Assembly: GCF_013450295.1 (NCBI RefSeq)
Contig: NZ_SKBR01000002.1
Location: forward strand, 1,574,501 to 1,638,500
Direction: 5' to 3'
DNA: 64,000 nucleotides
From: Streptomyces sp. AJS327
Lineage (GTDB): Bacteria; Actinomycetota; Actinomycetes; Streptomycetales; Streptomycetaceae
Positions 52,733 to 61,158 of this stretch are shown here, in pieces. The stretch's first letter is position 1. The number at the start of each line of letters is the position of its first letter. The translations under genes were made by a program, and so were the position numbers. The notes beneath the pieces are model-generated. The model did no database searches. It was not told where the DNA came from and worked only from the letters and a program-made list of their open reading frames with translations.

Positions 52733-53341
52733 GGGGAAACCGGGGGCGCGGTCGCGGTCTCCGCGCGGCGCGCCCCCGGCGCGGGGCCCGGGAGACGGGG
52801 ATTCCGGCGGTGCGCGGCGACGCCCCGCGCGGCCCGGGCGCGGGTCCGGTGAGCCGCCGGGGTGCCCGCCGTCCGTCTCCGCGCGTCCGTCCCCGTTTGT
52901 GGATATTCGGGACTACCGGCCCGTTCGTGTTCCATAGGCGCGATACGTGCTTCTTTTCGCTTCGAGGCGCGGCGAAAAATAGACGGCCACACAAGGGTCG
53001 ACTTTCCGGGGGTCGGTTACTAGGATGCCCAACCAGTTGTGGACACCGTGTGTCAAAAACGAGTCGTGGATGTATTCACCGCGTGTTCACGGGTCGGCGG
53101 GGTTTCGTTGACGGACGGTTCGTCAAGTTCGTTGAAACTTCTCTGACCTGGCCCTACAGACCGGGGTTGACGGGTTCGCGTGCGACCGGGGGAGTATGAA
53201 TTCAGTGGAGCCTGGCAGAGTTCCGGACCGCGGAAGCGTGTCGGTATTTTCTGTTTGCAACCGTACCGGTGCGCCCGGATATCCAGTATTCGGTAGCTTT
53301 TCGCGGCGTCGAGCCAGATCCTGACGGGGGGCCGCTGCCGT
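52733..53341. promoter_or_regulatory. Regulatory region of the SARP gene, with TTCGT repeats
   Basis: From about 52900 the GC content drops sharply relative to both sides, as in promoter regions controlling biosynthetic clusters. Three TTCGTyrA elements lie on the same strand: TTCGTTGA at 53104, TTCGTCAA at 53119 and TTCGTTGA at 53128. SARPs bind direct repeats of this general kind, although the spacing here (15 and 9) is not the usual 11 or 22. A possible -10 hexamer TAGGAT is at 53021. Two short frames start at 53025 (28 codons) and 53196 (42 codons, with GGGGGAG upstream); neither looks like a clear precursor. Confidence 0.5.
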
Positions 53342-55171
53342 ATGCGTTTCCAGCTTTTGGGTCCCCTGAGTATCGCGGACGGCGACGACGCGGTCGTTCT
53401 CGGACCGTCCAAACCGTCCAGCCTGCTCGCGGCGCTGCTCATCCATCCCGGGGCGGTGGTCTCCACCGGGTACCTGCTGCGCGCCCTGTGGGACGACGAC
53501 CCGCCCGCCACGGCTCGGGCGGCCCTTCAGAGCTGCGTTCTCAGGCTGCGCAGGATCTTCGGCAAGTACGGGATCACCGGCAACCCCATCGAGGCGGTTC
53601 CCGGTGGCTACCGGATGCGTGCGGACGCCGACACCCTTGACCTGGTGCGCTTCCGTGAACTCGTCCGGGAGGCGGACACCGTGGGGGAGCCGGAGGGCGA
53701 GCTGTACCGGCTCAAGGAGGCGCTGACCCTCTGGCAGGGCCCACTGCTCGCCAACGTCGCCTCGCCCGTGCTCCACCGCGACGAGGTGCCGCGCCTCACC
53801 GAGGAGCGGCTGCGCACCCTGGAACGGGTCTGCGACATCGAACTGCGGCTGGGACGCTGCCGCCAGGTGCTGGTGGACCTCTGGGACACCGCCCGCCGCC
53901 ACCCGGGGCGGGAGCGGTTCTCCGAGCAGCTGATCGAGGCGCTGTACCGCACGGGACGCCAGGAGGAGGCGCTGACCGAGTACCGCGCCGTGAAGGGCCG
54001 CCTCACCGAGGAGCTGGGCATCGACCCCGGCCCCGCGCTGCGGCGCCTCGAACTCTCCATCCTGCGGGGCGACGACCTCGGCCCGACCGACCCCGGCCAG
54101 CAGCCCGCGCTGCCCGGCGCGACCCCCGCCGCCCTCCCGGCGTCCGCCGAGGTCCCGGCGCTCCCCGCGGAGGGGGCACCGGCGGCCGCCGAGCCGCCGC
54201 CGGTGCCGGCGCGCGTGCCGCCCGTACCGTTCTTCACCGGACGGGCGGACGAACGCGCCGCGATCGCCGCCCGGTTCGCCGCAGAGTCCGCCGAGGCCAC
54301 CGTGGTGGTGCTCTCCGGGGCGCCGGGCGTCGGCAAGACGGCGCTCGCGCTCCAGTGCGCGCACGACCTCCAGCGGGACTTCCCCGGCGGGGTGTTCGTC
54401 CTCCCGATGACCCACCCCGACGGCGGCTCGCGGACCCCGGAGGAGGTGGTCGCGGAACTCCCGGCGCCCGTCGGCGCGGACGGCCGCACCCTGCTCGTCC
54501 TCGACGACGTGACCGGCGCCGACCAGGTGCGGGCGCTCCTGGCGAGCGTGCCGGTCGGCGCGGTCATCGTCACCAGCAGGCGCGGGCTGGGCGGGCTGAT
54601 GGCCACCCACGGGGGCAGCGTCCACCGGCTCGCCCCGCTGTGCCCGGCCGCCTCGCGGCGGTTGCTGGTGGCCGTCCTCGGCGCGGAGCGGGTGGCGGCG
54701 GAGCCGGAGGCGAGCGAGCGCCTGGCCGAGGTCTGCGGCCACTTCCCGCTCAGCCTGCGGATCGCCGCCGCCCGGCTGCTGACCCGGCCGTCGCTGCGCG
54801 TCGAGGACTGTGTGGCCTGGCTGGCCGAGGACCTGCCGGCCCGGCTGACCCTCACCGACGATCCGGGGATGTCGGTACCGCACGTGTTCGGTGGGGCGCT
54901 GCGGCGGCTGGATCCGCGCTGGCAGGCGGCCTTCCACCAACTCGGCGAACTGGACGGGCTGTTGTTCACCGCCCGGGCGCTCGGCGACACGGCCGAGAGC
55001 GAGGAGGCGCTGGAACAGCTGGCCGACGCCGGACTGCTGGAGGACGGCCCGCCCGGCCCCTACCGCATCCACCGGCTACTGAAGCTCTTCGCGCGCCGCC
55101 GGGCGGGGGACCGGGACACCGGGGGCCGGGGCGCGGACCACGACAGTCCGGCGGAGACCGCGCGCCACTGA
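53342..55171 (+). CDS. SARP/AfsR-type transcriptional activator
   Basis: The protein has 609 residues. Residues 1-95 are an OmpR-like winged helix (MRFQLLGPLSIADGDDAVVL, ARAALQSCVLRLRRIFGKYG). Residues 100-245 are the bacterial transcriptional activation domain (DLVRFRELVREADT, QLIEALYRTGRQEEALTEYR, ELGIDPGPALRRLE). An Ala/Pro linker follows, then an NB-ARC-like P-loop (LSGAPGVGKTALALQCAHDL, near residue 325) and a helical region without clear TPRs. This medium length lies between short SARPs and full AfsR. The biosynthetic genes start 64 bases downstream on the same strand, so it is the likely pathway activator of the RiPP cluster. ATG 53342 is the first start in frame. Confidence 0.92.
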   Translation: MRFQLLGPLSIADGDDAVVLGPSKPSSLLAALLIHPGAVVSTGYLLRALWDDDPPATARAALQSCVLRLRRIFGKYGITGNPIEAVPGGYRMRADADTLDLVRFRELVREADTVGEPEGELYRLKEALTLWQGPLLANVASPVLHRDEVPRLTEERLRTLERVCDIELRLGRCRQVLVDLWDTARRHPGRERFSEQLIEALYRTGRQEEALTEYRAVKGRLTEELGIDPGPALRRLELSILRGDDLGPTDPGQQPALPGATPAALPASAEVPALPAEGAPAAAEPPPVPARVPPVPFFTGRADERAAIAARFAAESAEATVVVLSGAPGVGKTALALQCAHDLQRDFPGGVFVLPMTHPDGGSRTPEEVVAELPAPVGADGRTLLVLDDVTGADQVRALLASVPVGAVIVTSRRGLGGLMATHGGSVHRLAPLCPAASRRLLVAVLGAERVAAEPEASERLAEVCGHFPLSLRIAAARLLTRPSLRVEDCVAWLAEDLPARLTLTDDPGMSVPHVFGGALRRLDPRWQAAFHQLGELDGLLFTARALGDTAESEEALEQLADAGLLEDGPPGPYRIHRLLKLFARRRAGDRDTGGRGADHDSPAETARH

Positions 55172-55235
55172 GGGGCGACCCTCGCGCACTCCCGCGACCG
55201 ACCGGCCACCTCGACCAACCAGGGGTTTCCTTCTC

Positions 55236-57503
55236 ATGGGTTCAGCGACCTACGCATCCGTTGCCTCGACGCGTCCGCGCATCCGCCGCGACGTGCTGTT
55301 CACCGAGACCCCCGACGGGGTGCTCTTCCACAACGCGGACGGCGGCTTCCGGCTGACCGCCGCCTCCGCCTACCGCTTCGCGACGCTGATCGTCCCGCAC
55401 CTCGACGGCGAGCACTCGGTCGCCGAGATCTGCCAGGGCCTGGGCGAGTCCCAGCGCGCCATGGTCGGCGAACTCGTACGGAACCTGTACGACCGGGACT
55501 TCGCCCGCGCCGTCACCCCGCCCACCGAGCCGGACGGCGAGCCCCCGCTCCCCGACGCCGTGGCCCGGCGGTACGCCCCGCAGATCGCCTACGTCGACCA
55601 CTACGCGGACGGCGCCGAACGCCGCTTCCGCCGCTTCACCGACGCCCGCGTCGCGGTGCTCGGCACCGACGCCGTCGCCCGCTGGTGCGCGCTCAGCCTG
55701 ATCCGCAACGGCTGCGCGGCCGTAGGCCTCTCCGACGGGCTCGACGCCGCCAGCGCCGAGGCCGTCGAGGCCGAGGCGCGCGAGGCCACCGCCGACGGCT
55801 GTCCCGTGGACCTCAGCCGGATCGCCACCCCCCGGGGACGGCCGACCGGCTGGGCGGACCTCGACGGCTACGACACCGTCGTCGTCACCGGCGGCCCCGC
55901 CGCGCCCCAGCGGATCCACCCCCTGCTCAGCGCCGGTGTCCCCGAGGGCCGGACCCTCCTGCCCGCCTGGTCCTTCGGCCCGTACGCCGCCGTGGGGCCG
56001 CTGACGACCGCGGACTCCACCGGCTGCTGGTGCTGCGCGGTCTGGCGGATCGGCGCGCACGACGCCGCGGCGGCGGCCGACGTCTGGGCCAGCCTGGCCC
56101 TGCCCGGCGGCGCTCCGGTGGGCGCCCCGCCCGGCGGGCCGCTGGCCGCCATGCTCGGCAACCTCCTCGGCTACGAGGTCTTCCGGCGCACCACCGGGGC
56201 CCTGCCCGCCGAGACCGCCGGACGCCTCGTCATCCAGGACAGCCGGTCCCTCGACGTGACGGCGGAACCGCTGCTGCCGCACCCCCGCTGTCCGTTCTGC
56301 GCCGTCCCCGAGGGCGCCGCCGGGCCGGTGGACCTCGCCACGGCCGGGAGCGGCGGCCCCGCCCTGCCCACGGTCGAGACCGCGCGGGAGGCGGACGCCC
56401 TCGTCGAGGAGCTGAACCGCCGCTCCGTCCTGGTCCAGCCACACACGGGGGTGTTCACCCGCTTCGCGGACGAACCGCTCACCCAGCTCCCCCTCAAGGC
56501 CACCCTCGTCGAGTTCGGCACCGGGCACGGCGTGAGCCGCCGCGTCGCCGCCTTCGACACCCATCACGTCGCGGGCGCCCGGCTGCGGGCGCTGCACGCC
56601 GCTGCCGGGGTGTACGCCGAGCACGCGGCGCCCGCCTCGGGTGTGCTGAGCGGCGACCAGCTCCGGGCGGCGCGCGCGGGCGAGGCGGCGCCGCGCGCCG
56701 TGGAGCCAGCGACGCTGGCCCTCGACGGCGGCACCGGCACCCCCGCCGCGCGGATACCCGCCTGGACCCGCGCCACCTCGCTCCTCACCGGGGAGGAGGT
56801 CCTGGTACCGGCCGCCGCCGTGCGGACCTTCGGCCCGGACAACGCCGACCGGCTGTTCGAGCCGACCCGAGCGGGCACGGGCGCGGGCGCCAGCCCGGCC
56901 GACGCCGCCGCCGAGGGGCTGCTCTCCGCCCTCACCTACGACGCGCTGAGCCGCGCGCTGCACGGCGGCACGGCGGCGCTCGTCCCGCTGAAGGTGCTGG
57001 CCGAGGGGGAGGCGGCCGACCCCGAACTCACCTTCCTGCTGCGGTCGTCGGCCGTTCTCGACCTGGAGCTGGAACTGCTCGACCTCGGTGAGCACGCGCG
57101 CTCCGGCGTCCACGTGCTGCTCGCCCGGGGCGCGGGACGCTGGGCCGCCGGAGCCGGGACCAGCTGGCAGGCGGCGGCCGCCACCGCGCTGCGCGACCTC
57201 CTCGGGCAGGCGCAGCTGGCCGCCGAGCCGACCGCCGAACCCTTCGGCACCGGCGATCCGCTCCTCCACGACCTCGACGCGACGACCCTGCACGCGGCGG
57301 ACGCCGAGCACGCCGGGAGCCCGGAGCACGCCGATGGTGCCGTCTCCACCACGGTGACGCCCTGGCCCGCGGTGCTCGACCGGCTCCGGGCGGCGGGCCG
57401 CGACGCGCTGGTGGCCGACACCGGCCCGGCGGACCTGGCCGCCGCCGGTATCCACACCGCCCGCGTCCTCCTCACCACGGAGGCCGCCCGTGACCGCGGC
57501 TAG
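55236..57503 (+). CDS. TOMM leader-peptide-binding E1-like (Ocin-ThiF) protein
   Basis: The protein has 755 residues. The N-terminus (about 10-95) is a RiPP recognition element, PqqD-like (RPRIRRDVLFTETPDGVLFH, RFATLIVPHLDGEHSVAEIC), which should bind the precursor's leader peptide. From about 130 an E1/ThiF-type fold begins (RFTDARVAVLGTDAVARWCAL). Cysteines in STGCWCCAVWRI (near 266) and PRCPFCAVPEG (near 352) look like a structural zinc site. From about 545 a degenerate YcaO-like half follows (RAGTGAGASPADAAAEGLLS). The architecture matches the partner proteins of thiopeptide and goadsporin-like cyclodehydratases, which deliver the substrate to YcaO. The YcaO gene overlaps its end by 14 bases. 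Confidence 0.88.
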   Translation: MGSATYASVASTRPRIRRDVLFTETPDGVLFHNADGGFRLTAASAYRFATLIVPHLDGEHSVAEICQGLGESQRAMVGELVRNLYDRDFARAVTPPTEPDGEPPLPDAVARRYAPQIAYVDHYADGAERRFRRFTDARVAVLGTDAVARWCALSLIRNGCAAVGLSDGLDAASAEAVEAEAREATADGCPVDLSRIATPRGRPTGWADLDGYDTVVVTGGPAAPQRIHPLLSAGVPEGRTLLPAWSFGPYAAVGPLTTADSTGCWCCAVWRIGAHDAAAAADVWASLALPGGAPVGAPPGGPLAAMLGNLLGYEVFRRTTGALPAETAGRLVIQDSRSLDVTAEPLLPHPRCPFCAVPEGAAGPVDLATAGSGGPALPTVETAREADALVEELNRRSVLVQPHTGVFTRFADEPLTQLPLKATLVEFGTGHGVSRRVAAFDTHHVAGARLRALHAAAGVYAEHAAPASGVLSGDQLRAARAGEAAPRAVEPATLALDGGTGTPAARIPAWTRATSLLTGEEVLVPAAAVRTFGPDNADRLFEPTRAGTGAGASPADAAAEGLLSALTYDALSRALHGGTAALVPLKVLAEGEAADPELTFLLRSSAVLDLELELLDLGEHARSGVHVLLARGAGRWAAGAGTSWQAAAATALRDLLGQAQLAAEPTAEPFGTGDPLLHDLDATTLHAADAEHAGSPEHADGAVSTTVTPWPAVLDRLRAAGRDALVADTGPADLAAAGIHTARVLLTTEAARDRG

Positions 57504-59454
57504 CGCGCCCGGCGCCGGCCCGGACGAGGAGGCGCTCCACCGGGCGCTGCGACGACTCGGCGGCCCCCGCGTGCGCCTCGCCCCGCTCGGCGGGCATGAC
57601 GCGTTCGCCACGTCCGGCCCGGGCCCCGACCCGGCCAGCGGCGTTCCGGCCGGGACCTCCGGCGGCGCCGACCCCGACCCGCCGGTGCCGGTGCGCTGGT
57701 ACGGCGCGCACCTCCTCGTCGGCCCGCTGCCCACGACCGGGGACCCGGCGGGCTGCGCCGACTGCCTGGCCCGCCGCTGGCAGTCGGTGCGGTCGGTGGC
57801 CCTGCGGGACGCGCTGGAGCTGGGCGGGGAGACCCGCGCGGCGGGCGCGTGGCCCTACGCCACCCCGTTCGCCACCGACGCGGCGGCGGCGCTCCTCACC
57901 GCGCTCAGCGCCCAACCCCCCGCCCCCGGCGGGCCGTTCCCCGAGGTGTGGCTGCTCGACCTGCGGACCCTGGCGGTACGCCACTACCCGCTGGTGCCCG
58001 ATCCGGAGTGCCCCCGGTGCGCCACCCCGCGCGCCGACACCGAGGAGGGGGCGCGCCTTGGGCTGCGGCCCGCGCCGAAGCACCGGCCCGGCACGTTCCG
58101 GGTGCGCCCCATCGAGAGCTACGACCTGGACGTCGCCGCGTTCGCGAACCCCGTCTGCGGGGCGCTGGGCCCCTCCGTGGTGCACGACGTCTCGTCCACC
58201 ACCACCTCGGCGACCATCGGCTGCTTCTCGATGCGCTCCGGCGCGTACCTCCGCGAGACCTTCTGGGGCGGCCACGCCGGGTCCTTCGCGCACAGCGACC
58301 GCATCGGCGTCCTGGAGGGCATGGAGCGCTACGCCGGGATGCGGGCGCGCTCGCGGACCACCAGCGTCACCGGGACCCTGGAGCGGTTCGGCGCCGACGC
58401 CGTGGACCCCCGCGAGGTGGGCCTGTACTCCGAGGAGTTCTACCGCGCCAACCCGCGCGTCACCCCCTTCGCGCCGGACCGGGAGATCCCCTGGGTGTGG
58501 GGGTACTCCCTGCGCGACGAGCGGCCCCGGCTGGTCCCGGAGGTGCTGACGTACTACCACGCGCCCGGCCTGGAGAACCGGTTCGTGCAGGAGAGCTCCA
58601 ACGGCTGTGCCTCCGGCGGCAGTCTGGAGGAGGCCGTCTACTGCGGCCTGATGGAGGTCGTCGAACGGGACGCCTTCCTGCTGACCTGGTACGGCCGTCA
58701 GCCGCTGCCCGAGATCGACCCGGCCACCAGCGGCCGGGCCAGCACCCGGCACATGGTGGACCGGCTCGCGATGTACGGCTACCGCGCCCGCTTCTTCGAC
58801 ACCCGGGTCTCCTTCCCGATACCGGTCGTCACCGCCGTCGCGGAGCGCTTCGACGGCGGCACCGGCCGCATGTGCTTCGGCGCGGGCGCCAGCCTCGACC
58901 CCGAGTCGGCGCTCGACTCCGCGCTCTGCGAGATCGCCACGGACGCGGTGAACCTGCCCGGGCGCACAGAGCGCGACGAGGCCCGACTGCGGGCCATGGC
59001 CGCCGACTTCGACCTGGTGACCGCCCTGCACGACCACCCGCTGGTGTACGGCGTGCCGGAGATGGGCGTCCACGCGGCGTTCCTCCTCGGTGAGGACGGG
59101 CCGTGCCCGGACGCCGCCCCGCCCCCACGGGCCGTGGCCGAACTGCGCTGGCCCGGGCCCTCCGGCGAGCCCGCCTCCCCGGACCTCCGCGAGGACCTGC
59201 GCCGCTGCGTGGACGTGGTGACGGCCGCCGGGTTCGACGTGGTCGTCGTCGACCAGACCCTGCCCGAGCAGCGGACCCTCGGACTGCACACCGTCAGCGT
59301 CCTGGTGCCCGGGCTCCTCCCGATCGACTTCGGCTGGTCCCGGCAGCGCGCCCGCACCATGCCCCGGCTGCGCACCGCGCTGCGCGCGGCGGGGCTGCGG
59401 ACGCGCGACCTGACACCGGACGAGTTCAACCCGGCCCCGCACCCCTTCCCGTGA
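57490..59454 (+). CDS. YcaO cyclodehydratase of a TOMM/thiopeptide-type RiPP cluster
   Basis: This 654-residue YcaO-domain enzyme uses ATP to cyclise Cys, Ser or Thr side chains of a precursor peptide into azolines. An N-terminal region carries two zinc-ligand pairs (CADCLARRW near 88, CPRCATPR near 173). The YcaO domain starts near 200; ATP and Mg ligands are seen in VLEGMERYAGMRAR (near 275) and EEAVYCGLMEVVERDAF (near 381-396). The C-terminus ends NPAPHPFP, the Pro-rich tail needed for activity in characterised enzymes. GTG 57490 overlaps the preceding gene, so both proteins are made together. The fused E1-like domain of some homologues is here a separate protein. Confidence 0.93.
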   Translation: MTAASAPGAGPDEEALHRALRRLGGPRVRLAPLGGHDAFATSGPGPDPASGVPAGTSGGADPDPPVPVRWYGAHLLVGPLPTTGDPAGCADCLARRWQSVRSVALRDALELGGETRAAGAWPYATPFATDAAAALLTALSAQPPAPGGPFPEVWLLDLRTLAVRHYPLVPDPECPRCATPRADTEEGARLGLRPAPKHRPGTFRVRPIESYDLDVAAFANPVCGALGPSVVHDVSSTTTSATIGCFSMRSGAYLRETFWGGHAGSFAHSDRIGVLEGMERYAGMRARSRTTSVTGTLERFGADAVDPREVGLYSEEFYRANPRVTPFAPDREIPWVWGYSLRDERPRLVPEVLTYYHAPGLENRFVQESSNGCASGGSLEEAVYCGLMEVVERDAFLLTWYGRQPLPEIDPATSGRASTRHMVDRLAMYGYRARFFDTRVSFPIPVVTAVAERFDGGTGRMCFGAGASLDPESALDSALCEIATDAVNLPGRTERDEARLRAMAADFDLVTALHDHPLVYGVPEMGVHAAFLLGEDGPCPDAAPPPRAVAELRWPGPSGEPASPDLREDLRRCVDVVTAAGFDVVVVDQTLPEQRTLGLHTVSVLVPGLLPIDFGWSRQRARTMPRLRTALRAAGLRTRDLTPDEFNPAPHPFP

Positions 59455-59531
59455 ACCGACCCAGCCGACCCGGCCGACCGGGGGCCCCGGGCCCGTCCGG
59501 TACCGCCCCGCCCAGCAGAGAGGAGAGCCCC

Positions 59532-61145
59532 GTGGGTTACGCCCAGGACTACGCCGCCGCGATCATGCGGCGGGGGCGGGTCCCGATGGAGCCCGTCGAC
59601 TTCGTTCCCGACTGGGGGGACCGGCCGAGGAAGACGAAGTTCTACCCGGGCACCGAGTCCCTCCCGCTGCCGGACCCGGACTACCCGGCCGGGGCGACGG
59701 TCGCGGCGGGCTGCCGGGGCGAGGTGGAACCGGGCGCGGAGACGCCGTTCACCCTGGACGCGCTCTCCGGGATGCTGCGCGACTCCCTCGGTCTCGTCGG
59801 GCGCCGTCTCGGCGTCCAGACCAACACCGACCTCGGCGCCCTCCCGCACTACCCGCAGGCCAACTGGTCGCGCGGCACGGCCTCCGGCGGGGGCCTCTAC
59901 CCCGTCAGCGTCTACTGGGTCTCCGGGAGCGGCGGCCCGCGCCCGCCCGGCGTGCACTACTACTCGGCGCCGCACCACGCGATGCGGCGGCTGCTCACCG
60001 GCGACGTCACCGGCGAGGTGCGCGCGGCGCTCGGCGAGGACGCCCCGGACGCCGACAGCGGCCAGTACCTCGTGCTGGGGATCAAGTACTGGCAGAACGC
60101 CTTCAAGTACAACAGCTTCTCCTTCCACGCCGTGAGCATGGACCTGGGCGCGGTCCTCGCCACCTGGCGTCTCTGGGCCCGCGCCCGCGGCCTGAGCGTC
60201 CGGCCCGCGCTCTGGTTCGACGAGCCGCGGCTCTGCCGCCTGCTCGGACTGCGCGACGAGGAGGAGGGCCTCTTCGCCGTCGTCCCGCTCCGCTGGGACG
60301 GTGCCCGGCCCGCCGCGCCGCCCACGCCCACCGCCGCCGTCCGCCACCGGGACGTGGAGCGCTCCCGCGAGGTCCTGCGCTTCGAGACGCTGGAGCGGAT
60401 CCACGCCGCGACCGTGGCGGGCGCCACCGACCGCCCGGCCCCCGGGGCGCTGGCGCCCGCCGCCGCACCCCCGGCCGCCGGGCGCGGCCCGGCCGTCGCG
60501 CTGCCGTCCGCCGAACCGCCGCCGGTGAGCGTGCGCCGCGCCCTGCGCGAGCGCCGCAGCAGCTTCGGCCGCTTCGACGCCTCCCACCCCGTCTCCGCCG
60601 CCGCGCTGTCGGCCACCCTCGGCGCCTGCGCCGCCGTCTCGCTCGGCAGCGACGCCGAACGCCCCGCGCCCGCCGAGGAGCCGGATCCGGCGGCCGGGTC
60701 CGGGCTGGTGACCCTGTACGCCTTCGTCAACCACGTCGAGGGCGTCGAGCCGGGCGCCTACGCCTTCGATCCGGCGGCGGGGGCGCTGCGCCGCGTGGTG
60801 CCCGGCGCCCCGGGGCCGTTCCTCCAGCGCAACTACTTCCTGTCCAACTACAACCTGGAGCAGGCGGGCGTGGTGCTCGTCCCGACGATCCGCACCGCGG
60901 CCGTGCTGGACGCCGTCGGGGACCGCGGCTACCGCCTGGTCAACGCCACCGTCGGGGCGGTCGCGCAGACCTTCTACACCGTGGCCGCGGCGCTCGGGCT
61001 CGGCGCGGGCGTGGCTCTCGGCTTCGACAACGTCTCCTACGTCGAGGAACTCGGCCTGGAACCGACCGGCGAACAACCGCTGTTGATCATGATGCTCGGT
61101 CAGGAGCGGCCCCGCCCCGCCGACTTCCGCTACGAGATCGCCTGA
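59532..61145 (+). CDS. SagB-type azoline dehydrogenase with two nitroreductase-like domains
   Basis: This is a 537-residue flavoenzyme expected to oxidise azolines to thiazoles and oxazoles using FMN. Two tandem domains are visible. Residues 1-250 include RRGRVPMEPVDFVPDWGDRP, WSRGTASGGGLYPVSVYWVS, LVLGIKYWQNAFKYNSFSFH and RLLGLRDEEEGLFAVVPLRW. After an Ala/Pro linker, residues 330-537 include SVRRALRERRSSFGRFD, LYAFVNHVEGVEPGAYAFDP, FLQRNYFLSNYNLEQAG, NATVGAVAQTFYTVAAALGL and PLLIMMLGQERP. GTG 59532 has GAGAGGAGAG upstream and lies 77 bases after the YcaO stop; the frame is open further back inside YcaO. Loss of either domain's flavin residues cannot be judged here. Confidence 0.9.
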   Translation: MGYAQDYAAAIMRRGRVPMEPVDFVPDWGDRPRKTKFYPGTESLPLPDPDYPAGATVAAGCRGEVEPGAETPFTLDALSGMLRDSLGLVGRRLGVQTNTDLGALPHYPQANWSRGTASGGGLYPVSVYWVSGSGGPRPPGVHYYSAPHHAMRRLLTGDVTGEVRAALGEDAPDADSGQYLVLGIKYWQNAFKYNSFSFHAVSMDLGAVLATWRLWARARGLSVRPALWFDEPRLCRLLGLRDEEEGLFAVVPLRWDGARPAAPPTPTAAVRHRDVERSREVLRFETLERIHAATVAGATDRPAPGALAPAAAPPAAGRGPAVALPSAEPPPVSVRRALRERRSSFGRFDASHPVSAAALSATLGACAAVSLGSDAERPAPAEEPDPAAGSGLVTLYAFVNHVEGVEPGAYAFDPAAGALRRVVPGAPGPFLQRNYFLSNYNLEQAGVVLVPTIRTAAVLDAVGDRGYRLVNATVGAVAQTFYTVAAALGLGAGVALGFDNVSYVEELGLEPTGEQPLLIMMLGQERPRPADFRYEIA

Positions 61146-61158
61146 GGGAGGCCGACCC

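Noticed and set aside
52810..53199. A 129-codon frame in the leader of the SARP gene as a precursor peptide
   Set aside because: It has no good ribosome site, begins in GC-rich low-complexity sequence and lacks a leader-core pattern.
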